This document shows positions 52,048 to 61,882 of a stretch of DNA of 64,000 nucleotides, piece after piece. The position numbers and the translations under genes were made by a program. Position 1 is the stretch's first letter, and each line of letters starts with the position of its first letter. Where the stretch lies: the NCBI GenBank assembly GCA_045599005.1, contig JAZRVF010000025.1, positions 124,001-188,000 of the forward strand. Reading direction: 5' to 3'. The DNA comes from Treponema_I sp045599005. GTDB taxonomy: Bacteria; Spirochaetota; Spirochaetia; Treponematales; Treponemataceae. Below the pieces are notes generated by a model that was not told the DNA's origin, ran no database searches, and saw nothing but the letters and a program-made list of their open reading frames with translations.

Positions 52048-53742
52048 CTATTCCTGAAGCTGGAAAACTTTCATGTCATCTGTGGAAAGCAGTTTGGCAT
52101 TTCCAGAAGTATCGGTAACAACGATTCCCTGCTTTGTCTCCATGATCGGTGTAGCTTCAAGCACACGCATCTCAGATTTCTGGACTAGTTTCAGGCTTGT
52201 ATTGTACTGACCAAGAACCCAGCCATCATCTTCCTTGATAACAACATAAAGATAATCACCGGCTTTAAGGAGTGATGATTTGGGAGAAACTTCCTCGCGG
52301 CACTGGGAAACAATCTCCATGTTCTTGTTGTCAAGAAGTACCAGACGGATTGCAGTGTTGCCGCCTTTGTTCTCGCCTGCCACAGCAGCATATTCATCGT
52401 CAAGTGAAACAACAGTCCTGTTTCTTATGACAGTTACAGGTGACTGACGGATGACCTCACCGGAATCCGCATTCATCTGAACCAGTGTTGAAAGCATCTC
52501 AGTCTCATCAACAAGTACCAGTCCATAAACAGGAGTGATTGTTGAGGCAAACATTTCCTCAATCAGGTTTTTCTGCTGGTCATTTGCAATGGCGGCACGT
52601 TCCTGCTGAGCCTCGGCTTCTTTCCTGTCAGCCAGTTTCTGTTCTTCCGCAGCTTCCTGACTCTTTTCCTCAGCTTTTTCTTTTGCTTCCTCAGCTTTTT
52701 CCTGAGCTTCAACCGCTTTTTCTTCTGCTATAACAGTCTCTTTCTTGGTTTCCTCAGCTTTTTCCTCGGCCTTTACAGCTTTTTCTTCAGCAGCCTTTGC
52801 CTCCTCCTGAGCTTTTTTGTTCTCAGGTTCAGCTTCTGCCGCTTTCTTTGCCTCTTCAGCTTTCAGCCGCTCAGCCTCAGCCTGTTTCTGAGCTTCCTCC
52901 GCTGCTTTCTTTGCAGCTTCCGCCTGGGCAGCAGCTTCCTCTGCGGCCTTCTGCGCAGCCTTTGCTTCCTGTGCTGCCTGAACCGCCTCTTTCTGTGCTT
53001 TCTGTGCAGCTTCGTAAGCTTCGTCAGCTTCACGCTCCTTAAGGTCTACCATGTCTTTTCTGTCTTCAACACCGCGGCCTTCGTCATCACGCATGGAATT
53101 TATCACGTTTGCATCAGAAATGATTGATGTGTCGATTGTGTTAAGGCCTCCGTCAACAGGCTTAAGAAGGGGAATCACAATCGCAGTGTTTCCAGCCCAG
53201 TCTTTGTAATTAAGGGAAAGACCGATATCCTCCGTCTCAATGGCACTGATGACAGCTGACTTGTATTTGGCGATGAATGGAGCCATGTTTCCGCGGTAAA
53301 CAGCGTTGTAAACTGTAATGAATGTTGCAAGAGTGGCAGAATCCTTCTCATCGTAACCGTATGCGGCACCAAGGTATCCTGCAAGAATACGGCGAAGGTT
53401 TACAATGTGGTCAACACCCGCATCACCGCCAACAATGAAAATATCAGCGTCAAGTCTGCCTTTCTCAGAGAGGTCGACGATATGTTTCACAAAATAACGG
53501 TTCTCTTTTCCGACTTCTGCAGAAACACCCGTATCTTCCGCAATGACTTTACCAAGATCAGAACCGATTGCCATGATCTCTGCAATTGAATTTATCACTG
53601 CATGAGGACCATTGTAGTTGATGAATTCAATGGTTTCATTTCCTGCAGTAACATTCCGGAGTTCATCCCGGGAAACTTCAACTGCGGAGACAGCAGAAAG
53701 GCAGACGGCCAACATCAGACAGAAAACAAGAAAACGTTTCAT
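52048..53742 (-). CDS. P83/100 (P93)-family spirochaete antigen
   Basis: The 564-residue protein has a signal peptide (FLVFCLMLAVCLSAVSA) and the family's N-terminal domain with ELRNVTAGNETIEFINYNGP and DADIFIVGGDAGVDHIVNLR. An alanine/glutamate-rich coiled coil (about 230-400) is made of near-repeats of KAAEEAQKQAEA. The C-terminal beta-propeller-like part includes VYGLVLVDETEMLSTLVQ. Homologues are membrane-associated antigens of Borrelia and Treponema; their biochemical role is not established. GGGAG precedes the ATG. Confidence 0.88.
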   Translation of the reverse strand: MKRFLVFCLMLAVCLSAVSAVEVSRDELRNVTAGNETIEFINYNGPHAVINSIAEIMAIGSDLGKVIAEDTGVSAEVGKENRYFVKHIVDLSEKGRLDADIFIVGGDAGVDHIVNLRRILAGYLGAAYGYDEKDSATLATFITVYNAVYRGNMAPFIAKYKSAVISAIETEDIGLSLNYKDWAGNTAIVIPLLKPVDGGLNTIDTSIISDANVINSMRDDEGRGVEDRKDMVDLKEREADEAYEAAQKAQKEAVQAAQEAKAAQKAAEEAAAQAEAAKKAAEEAQKQAEAERLKAEEAKKAAEAEPENKKAQEEAKAAEEKAVKAEEKAEETKKETVIAEEKAVEAQEKAEEAKEKAEEKSQEAAEEQKLADRKEAEAQQERAAIANDQQKNLIEEMFASTITPVYGLVLVDETEMLSTLVQMNADSGEVIRQSPVTVIRNRTVVSLDDEYAAVAGENKGGNTAIRLVLLDNKNMEIVSQCREEVSPKSSLLKAGDYLYVVIKEDDGWVLGQYNTSLKLVQKSEMRVLEATPIMETKQGIVVTDTSGNAKLLSTDDMKVFQLQE

Positions 53743-53890
53743 TTATATTACTCCCACCTGTTTGGTTCCAAAATAATCGGAATCATCGGATTATTACAGA
53801 TCAATGATTTTATTATGTCTGTTCAAAGAACAGCACATATATTTTATATTCAACACTGGCATTTGTAAAGTCAGCGGTAAAGTCAAGGAA

Positions 53891-55567
53891 TCAACGGTTG
53901 GTGATTTCCAGGAGATTTGAGATGGCATTTGTGGCTAGCTGACGGACTGAATAATTGAAGTTGTTTGAAAGCATTGTTGAAAGAATTCGCTGTCCCTGTT
54001 TCATGAGGACAGGTGTTCCCATATAACGGCAGATTGAACAGACAGCTTCGGAAAGAGACTGATAGAGTGAATCCGGTGTGTTCTGCATTTTAAGTGAGAA
54101 AAGTCTGTTCTCAATCGCATTGATCATTGCGTGGTTCGGGTCAAAACTGGAAAGAGAAGCTGCTGTAAGTGCGGCTCTCAATAAGGAAGAATCGGATTCC
54201 GTGGCGATGATCTGAGCAATATAGGCCGAAAAATCAATTTCAATATCTGCAGAATCATAAAGTGTGCTAATGTATTGGGGAATCAGGTTTGCATCTTCCG
54301 CAAACTGTGAAAAATCATCTCTGACAATGCTTGAGACAACTGTGGAACGGTAAAGAGAGTCCGAAAGAATTTCCTGAATGTCTGCAATCTCTGATTCAAT
54401 CTGATTTTCAGGATCATAAGTTCCGTACCGGATTTTTGGCATTGAAAGTGATTTTCCGTAAAAGGATGTCTGATAAGTTCGGAAACAGGAAACAGTCCAT
54501 GAATTGGAAAAAAGAATCAGTTTTCCCGCTGTGAGGAAACAGAAATATCCTGTGTCCGTAAAACTGTGGTCCCATACTTTGTTTCCGTCAAGTTCAAAAA
54601 GAACTGTGCGCAGAGGACTTATCACATCTGCTGAGACCGCAATAATTCCTTCTTTGTAGCGGAGAATCCCGTTTGCACAGGTGCGTCTGTTCCATAAAAT
54701 CCTGTGACTCACTTTGTCCAGGTAGAAAAGAGTACCATCCCCGAAAAGAACCGCGTATCCATGTTCGGTCTCTGCAAAACTTGCGGAAGTGGCCGATGAA
54801 ATCAGATCCTGACCTTCAGTGCAGGACCAGAGACTCTGTGCATGGGAATCTGAAACACAGCAGAGACCTACTGTCCCGTCTGTAAATCCCAGTAAGACAC
54901 CTTCGGAGACTGTCTGGGCTTCACAGATTTTTCCAGTAAAAATGATCTCTTCCAGGAAGGAGCCGTAAGGGGAAAGCCGGTAACCTGTGCTTGGCGAACC
55001 TGGATCAGATTCAACAATACAGAGAAGGCTTCCGTCATTCAGATGGACAAGAGGGCGGGCAATCTCATGCTTTATATCCTGTGTCCAGAGAATCCCACCA
55101 TTGATTCCTAGGCAGTAAACTGTGTCTTTTGTCTGGACAAAAACTGTTCCGTTTTTCCCCGGAAGTGGTGCTTCGGTGATGGAAGCGGGGAATTCTTTCT
55201 CCCATAGGAGGATGCCATCAGGATTGTAGTAAGTCAGATAAGATCTGTCCCGGGAAACCACGTAAACTGAATCATAATCTGTAACTGTAAAAAGGCCTGA
55301 GGGCGTGCGGGCAATTTTTCTCTGGCTTACAATGTCCCCGCTCTGGGTAAAAGTGCAGAACATCCGGCCGTCCGTTATTGTAAGAAAACCGTAGGATGTT
55401 GCCTGGGGCCGGCCGATGGGACGTCCGCTGGCGATTTTCTGCCAGACTGGAGTAAGAGACTGTGCTTCGGTAAAGGCAGGGCAAAAAAGCAGGACCAGAC
55501 AAAAAAACGGGAGCAGTGAATGCAGGAATCCGGAAAAGCGTGCTCTTTTTGAATGGAAAACAGACAT
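53891..55567 (-). CDS. Secreted beta-propeller (PQQ-like) protein with C-terminal HEAT-like helices
   Basis: The 558-residue protein has a signal peptide (FLHSLLPFFCLVLLFCPAFT). Blade-like repeats such as YYNPDGILLWEKEFPASITE and YCLGINGGILWTQDIKHEIA run over about 40-370, and the C-terminal helical part (about 400-558) ends SVRQLATNAISNLLEITNR, HEAT-like in form. It could be a periplasmic scaffold. The ATG shares one base with the upstream stop (TAATG), so it is coupled to the RNA methyltransferase gene. Confidence 0.75.
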   Translation of the reverse strand: MSVFHSKRARFSGFLHSLLPFFCLVLLFCPAFTEAQSLTPVWQKIASGRPIGRPQATSYGFLTITDGRMFCTFTQSGDIVSQRKIARTPSGLFTVTDYDSVYVVSRDRSYLTYYNPDGILLWEKEFPASITEAPLPGKNGTVFVQTKDTVYCLGINGGILWTQDIKHEIARPLVHLNDGSLLCIVESDPGSPSTGYRLSPYGSFLEEIIFTGKICEAQTVSEGVLLGFTDGTVGLCCVSDSHAQSLWSCTEGQDLISSATSASFAETEHGYAVLFGDGTLFYLDKVSHRILWNRRTCANGILRYKEGIIAVSADVISPLRTVLFELDGNKVWDHSFTDTGYFCFLTAGKLILFSNSWTVSCFRTYQTSFYGKSLSMPKIRYGTYDPENQIESEIADIQEILSDSLYRSTVVSSIVRDDFSQFAEDANLIPQYISTLYDSADIEIDFSAYIAQIIATESDSSLLRAALTAASLSSFDPNHAMINAIENRLFSLKMQNTPDSLYQSLSEAVCSICRYMGTPVLMKQGQRILSTMLSNNFNYSVRQLATNAISNLLEITNR

Positions 55568-56778
55568 TATTCCGCCTCAAAATAAACAAGGCTTTCTATA
55601 TGACTTGTCTGCGGGTAAAAATCCAGCAGAAAAAGTTCTGTCATTCTGTAGCCTGCTGAGAGGAGAATCTTTGCATCTCTTGCGTGAGTAACGGGATCGC
55701 AGGAGACTGATCTGATAATAGGTGGCTTTTTTTCACAGAGCCAGCTGCATACTGATTTTTCCATACCGCTTCTTGGTGGATCGATTATGACCGCATCATA
55801 ATAAAGTCCGGCTTCCGCGGTTTTTGTAAAATCCTCACCACTTGAAGGACAGAGTCTGATGTTACGTCCCTGGACATTTCTGCGGGCATAGGAAAGGGCT
55901 TTTCTGTTGTGTTCAACGAGAACCGTTTCCTCAAAAGAATCCGCCGCAAAAGCGGAAAAAGTTCCCACACCGGCATACATGTCAAGGAGTCTTCCTTTGG
56001 GGGAATCCAAGTTCCGGCTGTCAAAACCGCAGACAAAGGGAATAGTTTTTTCCAGAAGCCCGATATTTGACTGAAAAAAACCGCGGACATCAAAAGTCAG
56101 TTTTCTGCCCAGAACCTCAACTGTGTATTCCTGAGGAATCTCCTTCAGTCCCGGGTTTTCTGCGGCTGCAACATCCTCAAAAACATGGACACGGCATTGA
56201 TTCCTGTCCGGAGTTTTTCGGCTTCCGCTTTTTTTCACACCTGGCCGACCAGGTTTTCCCGTACCAGCTGCAGCAGGAATCCTTCCGTTTTTCAGAAGAT
56301 CATTTACTTTTTCCGTAGCCACAGGACAATGATCCAGTTTTACAATCCTGTTTGAATTCCGCTCTTTAAGTCCGCCGTCAACAAACTGGAATCTGCTTCT
56401 ATAAGCCCAGGAGTCTCCTGCAATAATCTTAGCTTCTGCAACTGTCTCACGGGCACTGTCAAAGAAAGAATCCCTGCCTAAAGCCCGGTTGAAAGTGTCT
56501 TTCAGTACAGAAAGCCGTAATTCACGCTGGTATTCATCATCAGCAATCTGGAGGTTGCATCCTCCGCAGAGGTCATAATAAGGGCATGGAGCTTTTATTC
56601 TGTGTACGGAAGGTTCAAGGAGTTCAATCACTTTTCCCCTGGAAAAATCTTTTTTATCTTCAATAATCTCTATGGCTGCTTTCTCGCCGGGCAGCAGCTG
56701 TGAAACGAAAACAGCTTTGCCATCAACTTTTGTAAGGCAGTCTCCACCATAAATCATTTTTTCTGCTATAATATTCAT
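55567..56778 (-). CDS. RlmD/RumA-type RNA (uracil-5-)-methyltransferase
   Basis: The 403-residue enzyme has a TRAM-like N-terminus, an iron-sulfur-type cysteine cluster (CPYYDLCGGC, with a further HCPVA downstream), the SAM motif LLDMYAGVGTFSAFAADSF, IIDPPRSGMEKSV, and SVSCDPVTHARD with the catalytic Cys. It methylates U in 23S rRNA (RlmC/RlmD) or tRNA (TrmA-type); which one is not decided by sequence. It is divergent from the hydrolase gene at 56821 and heads a two-gene operon. Confidence 0.88.
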   Translation of the reverse strand: MNIIAEKMIYGGDCLTKVDGKAVFVSQLLPGEKAAIEIIEDKKDFSRGKVIELLEPSVHRIKAPCPYYDLCGGCNLQIADDEYQRELRLSVLKDTFNRALGRDSFFDSARETVAEAKIIAGDSWAYRSRFQFVDGGLKERNSNRIVKLDHCPVATEKVNDLLKNGRIPAAAGTGKPGRPGVKKSGSRKTPDRNQCRVHVFEDVAAAENPGLKEIPQEYTVEVLGRKLTFDVRGFFQSNIGLLEKTIPFVCGFDSRNLDSPKGRLLDMYAGVGTFSAFAADSFEETVLVEHNRKALSYARRNVQGRNIRLCPSSGEDFTKTAEAGLYYDAVIIDPPRSGMEKSVCSWLCEKKPPIIRSVSCDPVTHARDAKILLSAGYRMTELFLLDFYPQTSHIESLVYFEAE

Positions 56779-56820
56779 TATACTTTACTATAGCAGAAAA
56801 TTCGGGAGGATTCTAGGTTT

Positions 56821-57744
56821 ATGAAAAAAGAAACCCTTTTTGTTGAGATGTCAGACGGAGTCAAAGTTGCCTTGCATACATGGATTCCCGAAGGAGACAT
56901 TAAAGCTGTTGTCCAGCTGAGCCACGGAATGGCGGAATATTCAATGCGCTATGATGGTCTGGGCGAATTCCTTGCTTCCAATGGCTTTGTGTTCTATGCC
57001 CACGATCACCGCGGACACGGAGAAACAGCAGGCTCTGTTGAAAAACTCGGTTATCTGGCTGACAGGGACGGATTCAACCGGGTTGTCTCAGATGTCCGTG
57101 CATTGATCCAAAAGGCACATGCTGATTTTCCCGGAAAAAAAGTGTTCCTTCTGGGACATTCCTTCGGTTCCTTTGTTTCTCAGAATTTCATTGAAAACTT
57201 CGGTAATGAGATTGACGGTGTGATTCTCTGCGGTTCTGCGGGACCACGGCTCGGACTTACTGGAATGGCTGAATTCCTTGCAAAAACCGTCACTTTCTTT
57301 AAAGGGGCAAAATCGCCTGCACATTTCATCAATGGTGTGGCTTTCGGTTCATACAACAAAAGAATTCCTGGCGCAACATCTGAATTTGCATGGCTTTCCC
57401 GTGTTGATGAGGAAGTGAAGAAATATGAAGACAGTCCTTTGTGCGGATTCCTGTGTACAAACGGATTTTTCAGGGATTTCTTCGGCGGCTTCAACAATAT
57501 TCACAAAGCTTCAAACATGAGGAAAATTCCTGCTGGACTTCCTGTGTTCATGATAGCAGGTGATGAGGATCCTGTTGGAAATTATGGAAAATCTGTAAAA
57601 GACCTGTTCGAGATCTATAAGAAAAACGGAATAAAGGATCTTGACATGAAACTTTATCCGGGAGCAAGGCACGAACTTTTCAACGAGACATGCCGTGAAG
57701 AAGTCCGTGCCGATGTTCTTGAGTGGCTTAAAGCAAGGATTTAA
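56821..57744 (+). CDS. Alpha/beta hydrolase, monoacylglycerol lipase/lysophospholipase-like
   Basis: The 307-residue protein has VVQLSHGMAEYSMRYDGLGE, FYAHDHRGHGETAGSVEK, the nucleophile elbow FLLGHSFGSFVSQNF (Ser at about 117), an Asp in MIAGDEDPVGNYG and the catalytic His in YPGARHELFNE. This is the complete Ser-Asp-His triad of the HydrA4-like group. There is no signal peptide, so it is cytoplasmic. GGGAGGA lies about 10 nt before the ATG. Its end overlaps the GH115 end by 4 nt. The substrate is unknown. Confidence 0.88.
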   Translation: MKKETLFVEMSDGVKVALHTWIPEGDIKAVVQLSHGMAEYSMRYDGLGEFLASNGFVFYAHDHRGHGETAGSVEKLGYLADRDGFNRVVSDVRALIQKAHADFPGKKVFLLGHSFGSFVSQNFIENFGNEIDGVILCGSAGPRLGLTGMAEFLAKTVTFFKGAKSPAHFINGVAFGSYNKRIPGATSEFAWLSRVDEEVKKYEDSPLCGFLCTNGFFRDFFGGFNNIHKASNMRKIPAGLPVFMIAGDEDPVGNYGKSVKDLFEIYKKNGIKDLDMKLYPGARHELFNETCREEVRADVLEWLKARI

Positions 57745-60650
57745 ACCCTGTAAGTTTCCGGTGCTCCGAAATAAGACTGGGGCATCTGGTAATCTGCCGG
57801 ATGAATTACGATCTTTTCAAGGACAAAGTTGGGTGTTATTGCACCGACTTTTAGTGTGTTAAGACCGGATCTGCATTCGGCAGTGAAACTTACAATACGG
57901 ATGTTGTTCACAATGTCTGTTGACCAGGGTTCCTGATTGTCACCGACGGCAAAATCTTTTGAAACCATGTCCAGCTTTGTCATTTCACCGTTCAGTCCTG
58001 CTGAGAAAGCCAGATAATTGTCTTTTGTCGCCGGGTTTGACGGGTTGCAGTAGAACTCAATCTGGTATTTTCCGTTTTCCTCAACTGCAAAATCGTATTC
58101 AGCAACGGGAGTTTTTGCCCCGGGTCTGTCAAAGTAGGAGATTGCAGGCAGCACTTTGAGTGCTGACAGAGTTTTTCCGTAATCAGCAAGTTCCACAAAT
58201 TCTGCAGGATTGCCTGAATTGTCAGTACCGGGAACAAATCTTGAGGCATGTGCCGCCTCAATACTGATATATTTTCCTGTCTTGACGAAGGTTCCAGCGG
58301 GGAGTTCCATATCTTTGCAGACTGTTTCAGCGTCTACAGCAATTCTGATGCAGACATTGCCCGCACTGCTGTCTTTTGATTTAATGCGGATTTCGGCAGT
58401 TTTTTCTTTTGCGGCAGAAAGAAGGGCTCTGTCCAGAGAAACTGTAAGTTTTTCAAGAAGTTTCCCGTTTTCACCGGCAAGGACACCGCTTTCTTTAGAA
58501 ACTTTCAGCCAGTCCCCAGTGACTTCCACAGAATAATCAATCTCTTTGTAGGAACCGCTTGCCAAGTTGATCACTGCTTCACAGCAGTCCGGGTTTTTGA
58601 AAGAATCCAGTTCAAGAACACGTCCTGACCAGGGCAGACCGCTTGTAGTTTTGTCAGTTCCTTCAATCCATGCAATGATCCGGCCTTTTCTGGCACCGGC
58701 ATATCTCATCATAACAGGATAAAGGTTTTCTTCCTCATTCCAGTGTCTGAAACCGAAATGCTCACTCAAAGCCATGCCGTACCATTTTCCCTCACAGATT
58801 GTGTTGCATTCCTCAACAAGTTCCTCATCTCTTCTGAGAATTTCCTCAATCTGGGGAATAAGATCGTTTGCAAGTACAATTCCGTGTTCTGCATACCAAT
58901 GATTTTTTCCCTGGAGCATCTGGAGCATGAAAACATTCATGTTTCCTGCAGCTGGAAGGTAAATCTGTTCATAGAAAGCAGAGAAAATCCCTTTGAATTC
59001 CGGTCTGTTTTCCAGCATTTTCCTGATTTCACAGGCTTTGTCATAAATCGATTCTGCTTTGTCAAAAACTTTCTGCCATTCACCGAAATTCTCCGGGTGG
59101 AATGTGTCTGTGCGCAGTGACTCAGTTTTGCGGGCACCGGTAAGTTTTGTGTACCCAAGAATAATATTGATCAGGTCATCCTGGACTGATTTGTCAAGGC
59201 TTCCGAAATTGTAGCGGACCCAGTCTTCTGTATATTTTGCCGTTGTGTAATCCAAGGCGGAATATTTCGGATAATCGTAAGCCAGATCAAGGAAATAATT
59301 CAGTGAGAATTCATTGGTTGCAATGTCTCCCATGTTGACAATCCACAATTCCTGAATTCCTGAATCATAGGCGGCTGTCATCTGTTCCTTTACTTTTGGC
59401 AGGAATGCGGTGTTGAACCATTCATAACTGTAGGGTGATCCGTGATAGTCAAAATGGTAGTACATTCCGTAACCGCCCTTGTGACCGCGCATCTCTTCGG
59501 TAGGGACTGTGCGGAGATTGCTCTGGTTGTCTTCACAGAGCATAAGTGTCACGCCCTCAAGTTCCGGACTGTTGATAAGGCCGGGAGTTTTCTCATCACC
59601 GTAAAAATAAGGTTCAACTTCTTTGTAAAGGGCAAGCATTCTTGGAACTTTTTCCAGATCAGGATTCACATACTGTCTGATAAGTCCGTTCTGTGTCTTG
59701 AGGACATCGCGCAGAAGGTCGATATTGTCCTTGAGTGTTGCATTCTGCATGATTGCAGTGTCAGCTTCTCCGCGCATTCCCACTGTGATGACGTTCTCGA
59801 ATTTTCCGCTCCGTTTAAGTCCGTCTTCCCAGAAACGCGTGATTCCCTCACGGTTTTTGATGAAGTTCCAGCTGTCTCCGTAAATGGAACCTGGACCGCG
59901 GAGATATTTGTACTCCTCACCGGCACGGCAGCAGGGCTCATGATGTGAGGCACCCATGATAACGCCAAGTTCGTCAGCAAGTTCTGCGCTTGCAAGACCC
60001 GGACCGTCATCACTGAATCTTGATGACCACATTGCAGGCCACATGTAGTTACCTTTCATGCGGAGCAGGAGTTCAAAGACATGGCCGTACATTTCCGCAG
60101 TGAATCCGCCGAAACGCTTGAATGTCCAGTTTCCGTAGGCAGGCCATTCATCATTGATGAAAAGTCCCCGGTATTTTACGGAAGGTTCTTTTGAGACAAG
60201 ATTGTCCCTGTCTGAAAGTTCCACAGAATCCTGATGGACAGGAAGAAGATCCGCCCAGTCAACAAGAGGGGAGACTCCCATAAGATCTGAAAGGTGGAAA
60301 AGTCCGTAAATTGTTCCCCGTTTGTCGCTTCCTGCAATCACAAGCAGATTGCCGTGGACTGAAAAACTGTAAACCTCTCGTCTGTCTTTTATTGAGGAAG
60401 GATCAAAAAGTCCCTTTTCCGCCGCAAGGTCAAGAAGCGGACTTTTTCCTAATGTGCCGTAGATAACCAGACTTTCAGACTTTTTTCCGGAAGCAAAAGA
60501 CAGAAGATCCTCTTCTGAAACATTTTCTGTAACTGTCGGCAGAACTCCGGTGACAAGACGACAGTCATCCATTACACGTGAAGCAATTTTCTTCACACCG
60601 CTGAATGCGGTACTCTCACTGAAAAACAGTGTGGAACTATCAATTTTCAT
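57741..60650 (-). CDS. GH115-family glycoside hydrolase, putative xylan alpha-1,2-glucuronidase
   Basis: The 969-residue protein has no signal peptide. The N-terminal domain has IYGLFHLSDLMGVSPLVDWA and SVKYRGLFINDEWPAYGNWT, the GH115 block. GNYMWPAMWSSRFSDDGPGL, then LGVIMGASHHEPCCRAGEEY, DLAYDYPKYSALDYTT and a beta-rich C-terminal region (about 680-960) complete the family architecture. GH115 removes (4-O-methyl)glucuronic acid from xylan. A cytoplasmic place implies it acts on imported oligosaccharides. There is no ribosome binding site; TAAAGT ends 6 nt before the ATG, another leaderless candidate. Confidence 0.9.
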   Translation of the reverse strand: MKIDSSTLFFSESTAFSGVKKIASRVMDDCRLVTGVLPTVTENVSEEDLLSFASGKKSESLVIYGTLGKSPLLDLAAEKGLFDPSSIKDRREVYSFSVHGNLLVIAGSDKRGTIYGLFHLSDLMGVSPLVDWADLLPVHQDSVELSDRDNLVSKEPSVKYRGLFINDEWPAYGNWTFKRFGGFTAEMYGHVFELLLRMKGNYMWPAMWSSRFSDDGPGLASAELADELGVIMGASHHEPCCRAGEEYKYLRGPGSIYGDSWNFIKNREGITRFWEDGLKRSGKFENVITVGMRGEADTAIMQNATLKDNIDLLRDVLKTQNGLIRQYVNPDLEKVPRMLALYKEVEPYFYGDEKTPGLINSPELEGVTLMLCEDNQSNLRTVPTEEMRGHKGGYGMYYHFDYHGSPYSYEWFNTAFLPKVKEQMTAAYDSGIQELWIVNMGDIATNEFSLNYFLDLAYDYPKYSALDYTTAKYTEDWVRYNFGSLDKSVQDDLINIILGYTKLTGARKTESLRTDTFHPENFGEWQKVFDKAESIYDKACEIRKMLENRPEFKGIFSAFYEQIYLPAAGNMNVFMLQMLQGKNHWYAEHGIVLANDLIPQIEEILRRDEELVEECNTICEGKWYGMALSEHFGFRHWNEEENLYPVMMRYAGARKGRIIAWIEGTDKTTSGLPWSGRVLELDSFKNPDCCEAVINLASGSYKEIDYSVEVTGDWLKVSKESGVLAGENGKLLEKLTVSLDRALLSAAKEKTAEIRIKSKDSSAGNVCIRIAVDAETVCKDMELPAGTFVKTGKYISIEAAHASRFVPGTDNSGNPAEFVELADYGKTLSALKVLPAISYFDRPGAKTPVAEYDFAVEENGKYQIEFYCNPSNPATKDNYLAFSAGLNGEMTKLDMVSKDFAVGDNQEPWSTDIVNNIRIVSFTAECRSGLNTLKVGAITPNFVLEKIVIHPADYQMPQSYFGAPETYRV

Positions 60651-60699
60651 GAGAAAACTTTATCAGTGAAGAGAAAAAATGTCCAATGAAAAAACAGGC

Positions 60700-61881
60700 T
60701 TACTGGACGGGAACTTCAATTTCCATGTCACTGGTCGGATATGTGCAGCATGGATGGATGAAACTGTTTTCCCTGTCTGCGTAACGCCGGTGATCCGTTT
60801 CGGGCGGAGTGAAGAAAGTTCCTGACAGGAGTTTTGCGCGGCACCATCCGCATTCTCCTGCACGGCAGCCAGCAGGTGCTTTTATTCCCGCCCGTTCCAG
60901 TGCAACCAGTACTGTTTCTGTGCTGAGCATGGGAATCTCTTTCTGTTCAAAACCGGCCCTGACTTTTAATGAAAAAGTTTTTTCTTCCGCATCCGTCTTC
61001 GGGACAGCCTGTACTTCAAACCGTATTTTCCGCTGTGGAATGTCCAAGGCTGAAAGCTCTTTCCGTACAAAAGAATACATCGCTTCCGGGCCGCAGACAA
61101 AAACAGAGGAATCATCCAGCATGTGTTTTTTTATCAGATCTGCTGAAAGAAATCCTTTCTCATAGCCTTTTTCTTTCGGTAGATCACCTTCTGAAAGAAC
61201 ATGGACAATCTTTACTTTCGGTGTTCTGCTTGCAATCTCAAAAAGTTCGTCCTCAAAAAGAACGGATTCTTTTGTGCGGCTGCCGTAAAGAATTGTCAGA
61301 TTGAAATCTTCTGCACCGTCACGGATTGCATAAGCCATTGAAAGAAAAGGTGTGATTCCCGAACCGCCAGCCAGTGCAAGAACATTTTTTCCATCACGGA
61401 GTTCCTCGTAATAAAACTGTCCTTCCGGCCCTGAAAGGGTGACTTCGGATCCTGTTTCCCAGTTATCAAGAATCCAGTTGGACACAAAACCCTCCGGAAC
61501 CCTTTTGACTGTAAGCATAATCTCGCCTTTTGCCGCAAGTGCCGGGGAAGAGGCAATTGAATAAGGCCTTGAGACTCTGCTTTCCCCGATATCAAGTTTT
61601 ACGCTTACATACTGACCGGCTCTGAAATAAGCCGCAGAAGTATCGTCAGATCTTTTAAGGACAAAAGATTTTGCCCCGGCTCCCGGATGGTCAATCACCT
61701 GGTTTACTTTGAACATCTGGTTCTTTGGATGAAGTTTCCGGGCAAGGGTATTAATTGTGAATTCAGGATTGATATCTTTTGCCGGAGCTTTTGAAATCAC
61801 TTTCTCCCGGTCGTTCCTCATGTTCCTGAATTTGAGCATTCCCATTATTCCCAGGGGGCCGATCTTTACTTTAAGTGCCAT
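60700..61881 (-). CDS. FAD/NAD(P)-dependent reductase with C-terminal 2Fe-2S ferredoxin domain
   Basis: The 393-residue protein has an FNR-type FAD domain (ESRVSRPYSIASSPALAAKG), a NAD(P) domain (VLALAGGSGITPFLSMAYAI, SVFVCGPEAMYSFVRKEL), and a plant-type 2Fe-2S ferredoxin domain with CRAGECGWCRAKLLSG plus a distal CC (FIHPCCTYP). This is the Hmp/CntB-like electron-transfer chain architecture. The start MALKVKIGPLG has GGAGGAAACTGAG before it. It follows the FAD oxidoreductase by 1 nt and is probably its electron donor or acceptor. Confidence 0.88.
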   Translation of the reverse strand: MALKVKIGPLGIMGMLKFRNMRNDREKVISKAPAKDINPEFTINTLARKLHPKNQMFKVNQVIDHPGAGAKSFVLKRSDDTSAAYFRAGQYVSVKLDIGESRVSRPYSIASSPALAAKGEIMLTVKRVPEGFVSNWILDNWETGSEVTLSGPEGQFYYEELRDGKNVLALAGGSGITPFLSMAYAIRDGAEDFNLTILYGSRTKESVLFEDELFEIASRTPKVKIVHVLSEGDLPKEKGYEKGFLSADLIKKHMLDDSSVFVCGPEAMYSFVRKELSALDIPQRKIRFEVQAVPKTDAEEKTFSLKVRAGFEQKEIPMLSTETVLVALERAGIKAPAGCRAGECGWCRAKLLSGTFFTPPETDHRRYADRENSFIHPCCTYPTSDMEIEVPVQ

Positions 61882-61882
61882 C

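Noticed and set aside
52600..53040. Repetitive GC-richer stretch as a possible separate repeat or mobile element
   Set aside because: It encodes the alanine/glutamate coiled coil of the P83/100 protein and is explained by that.
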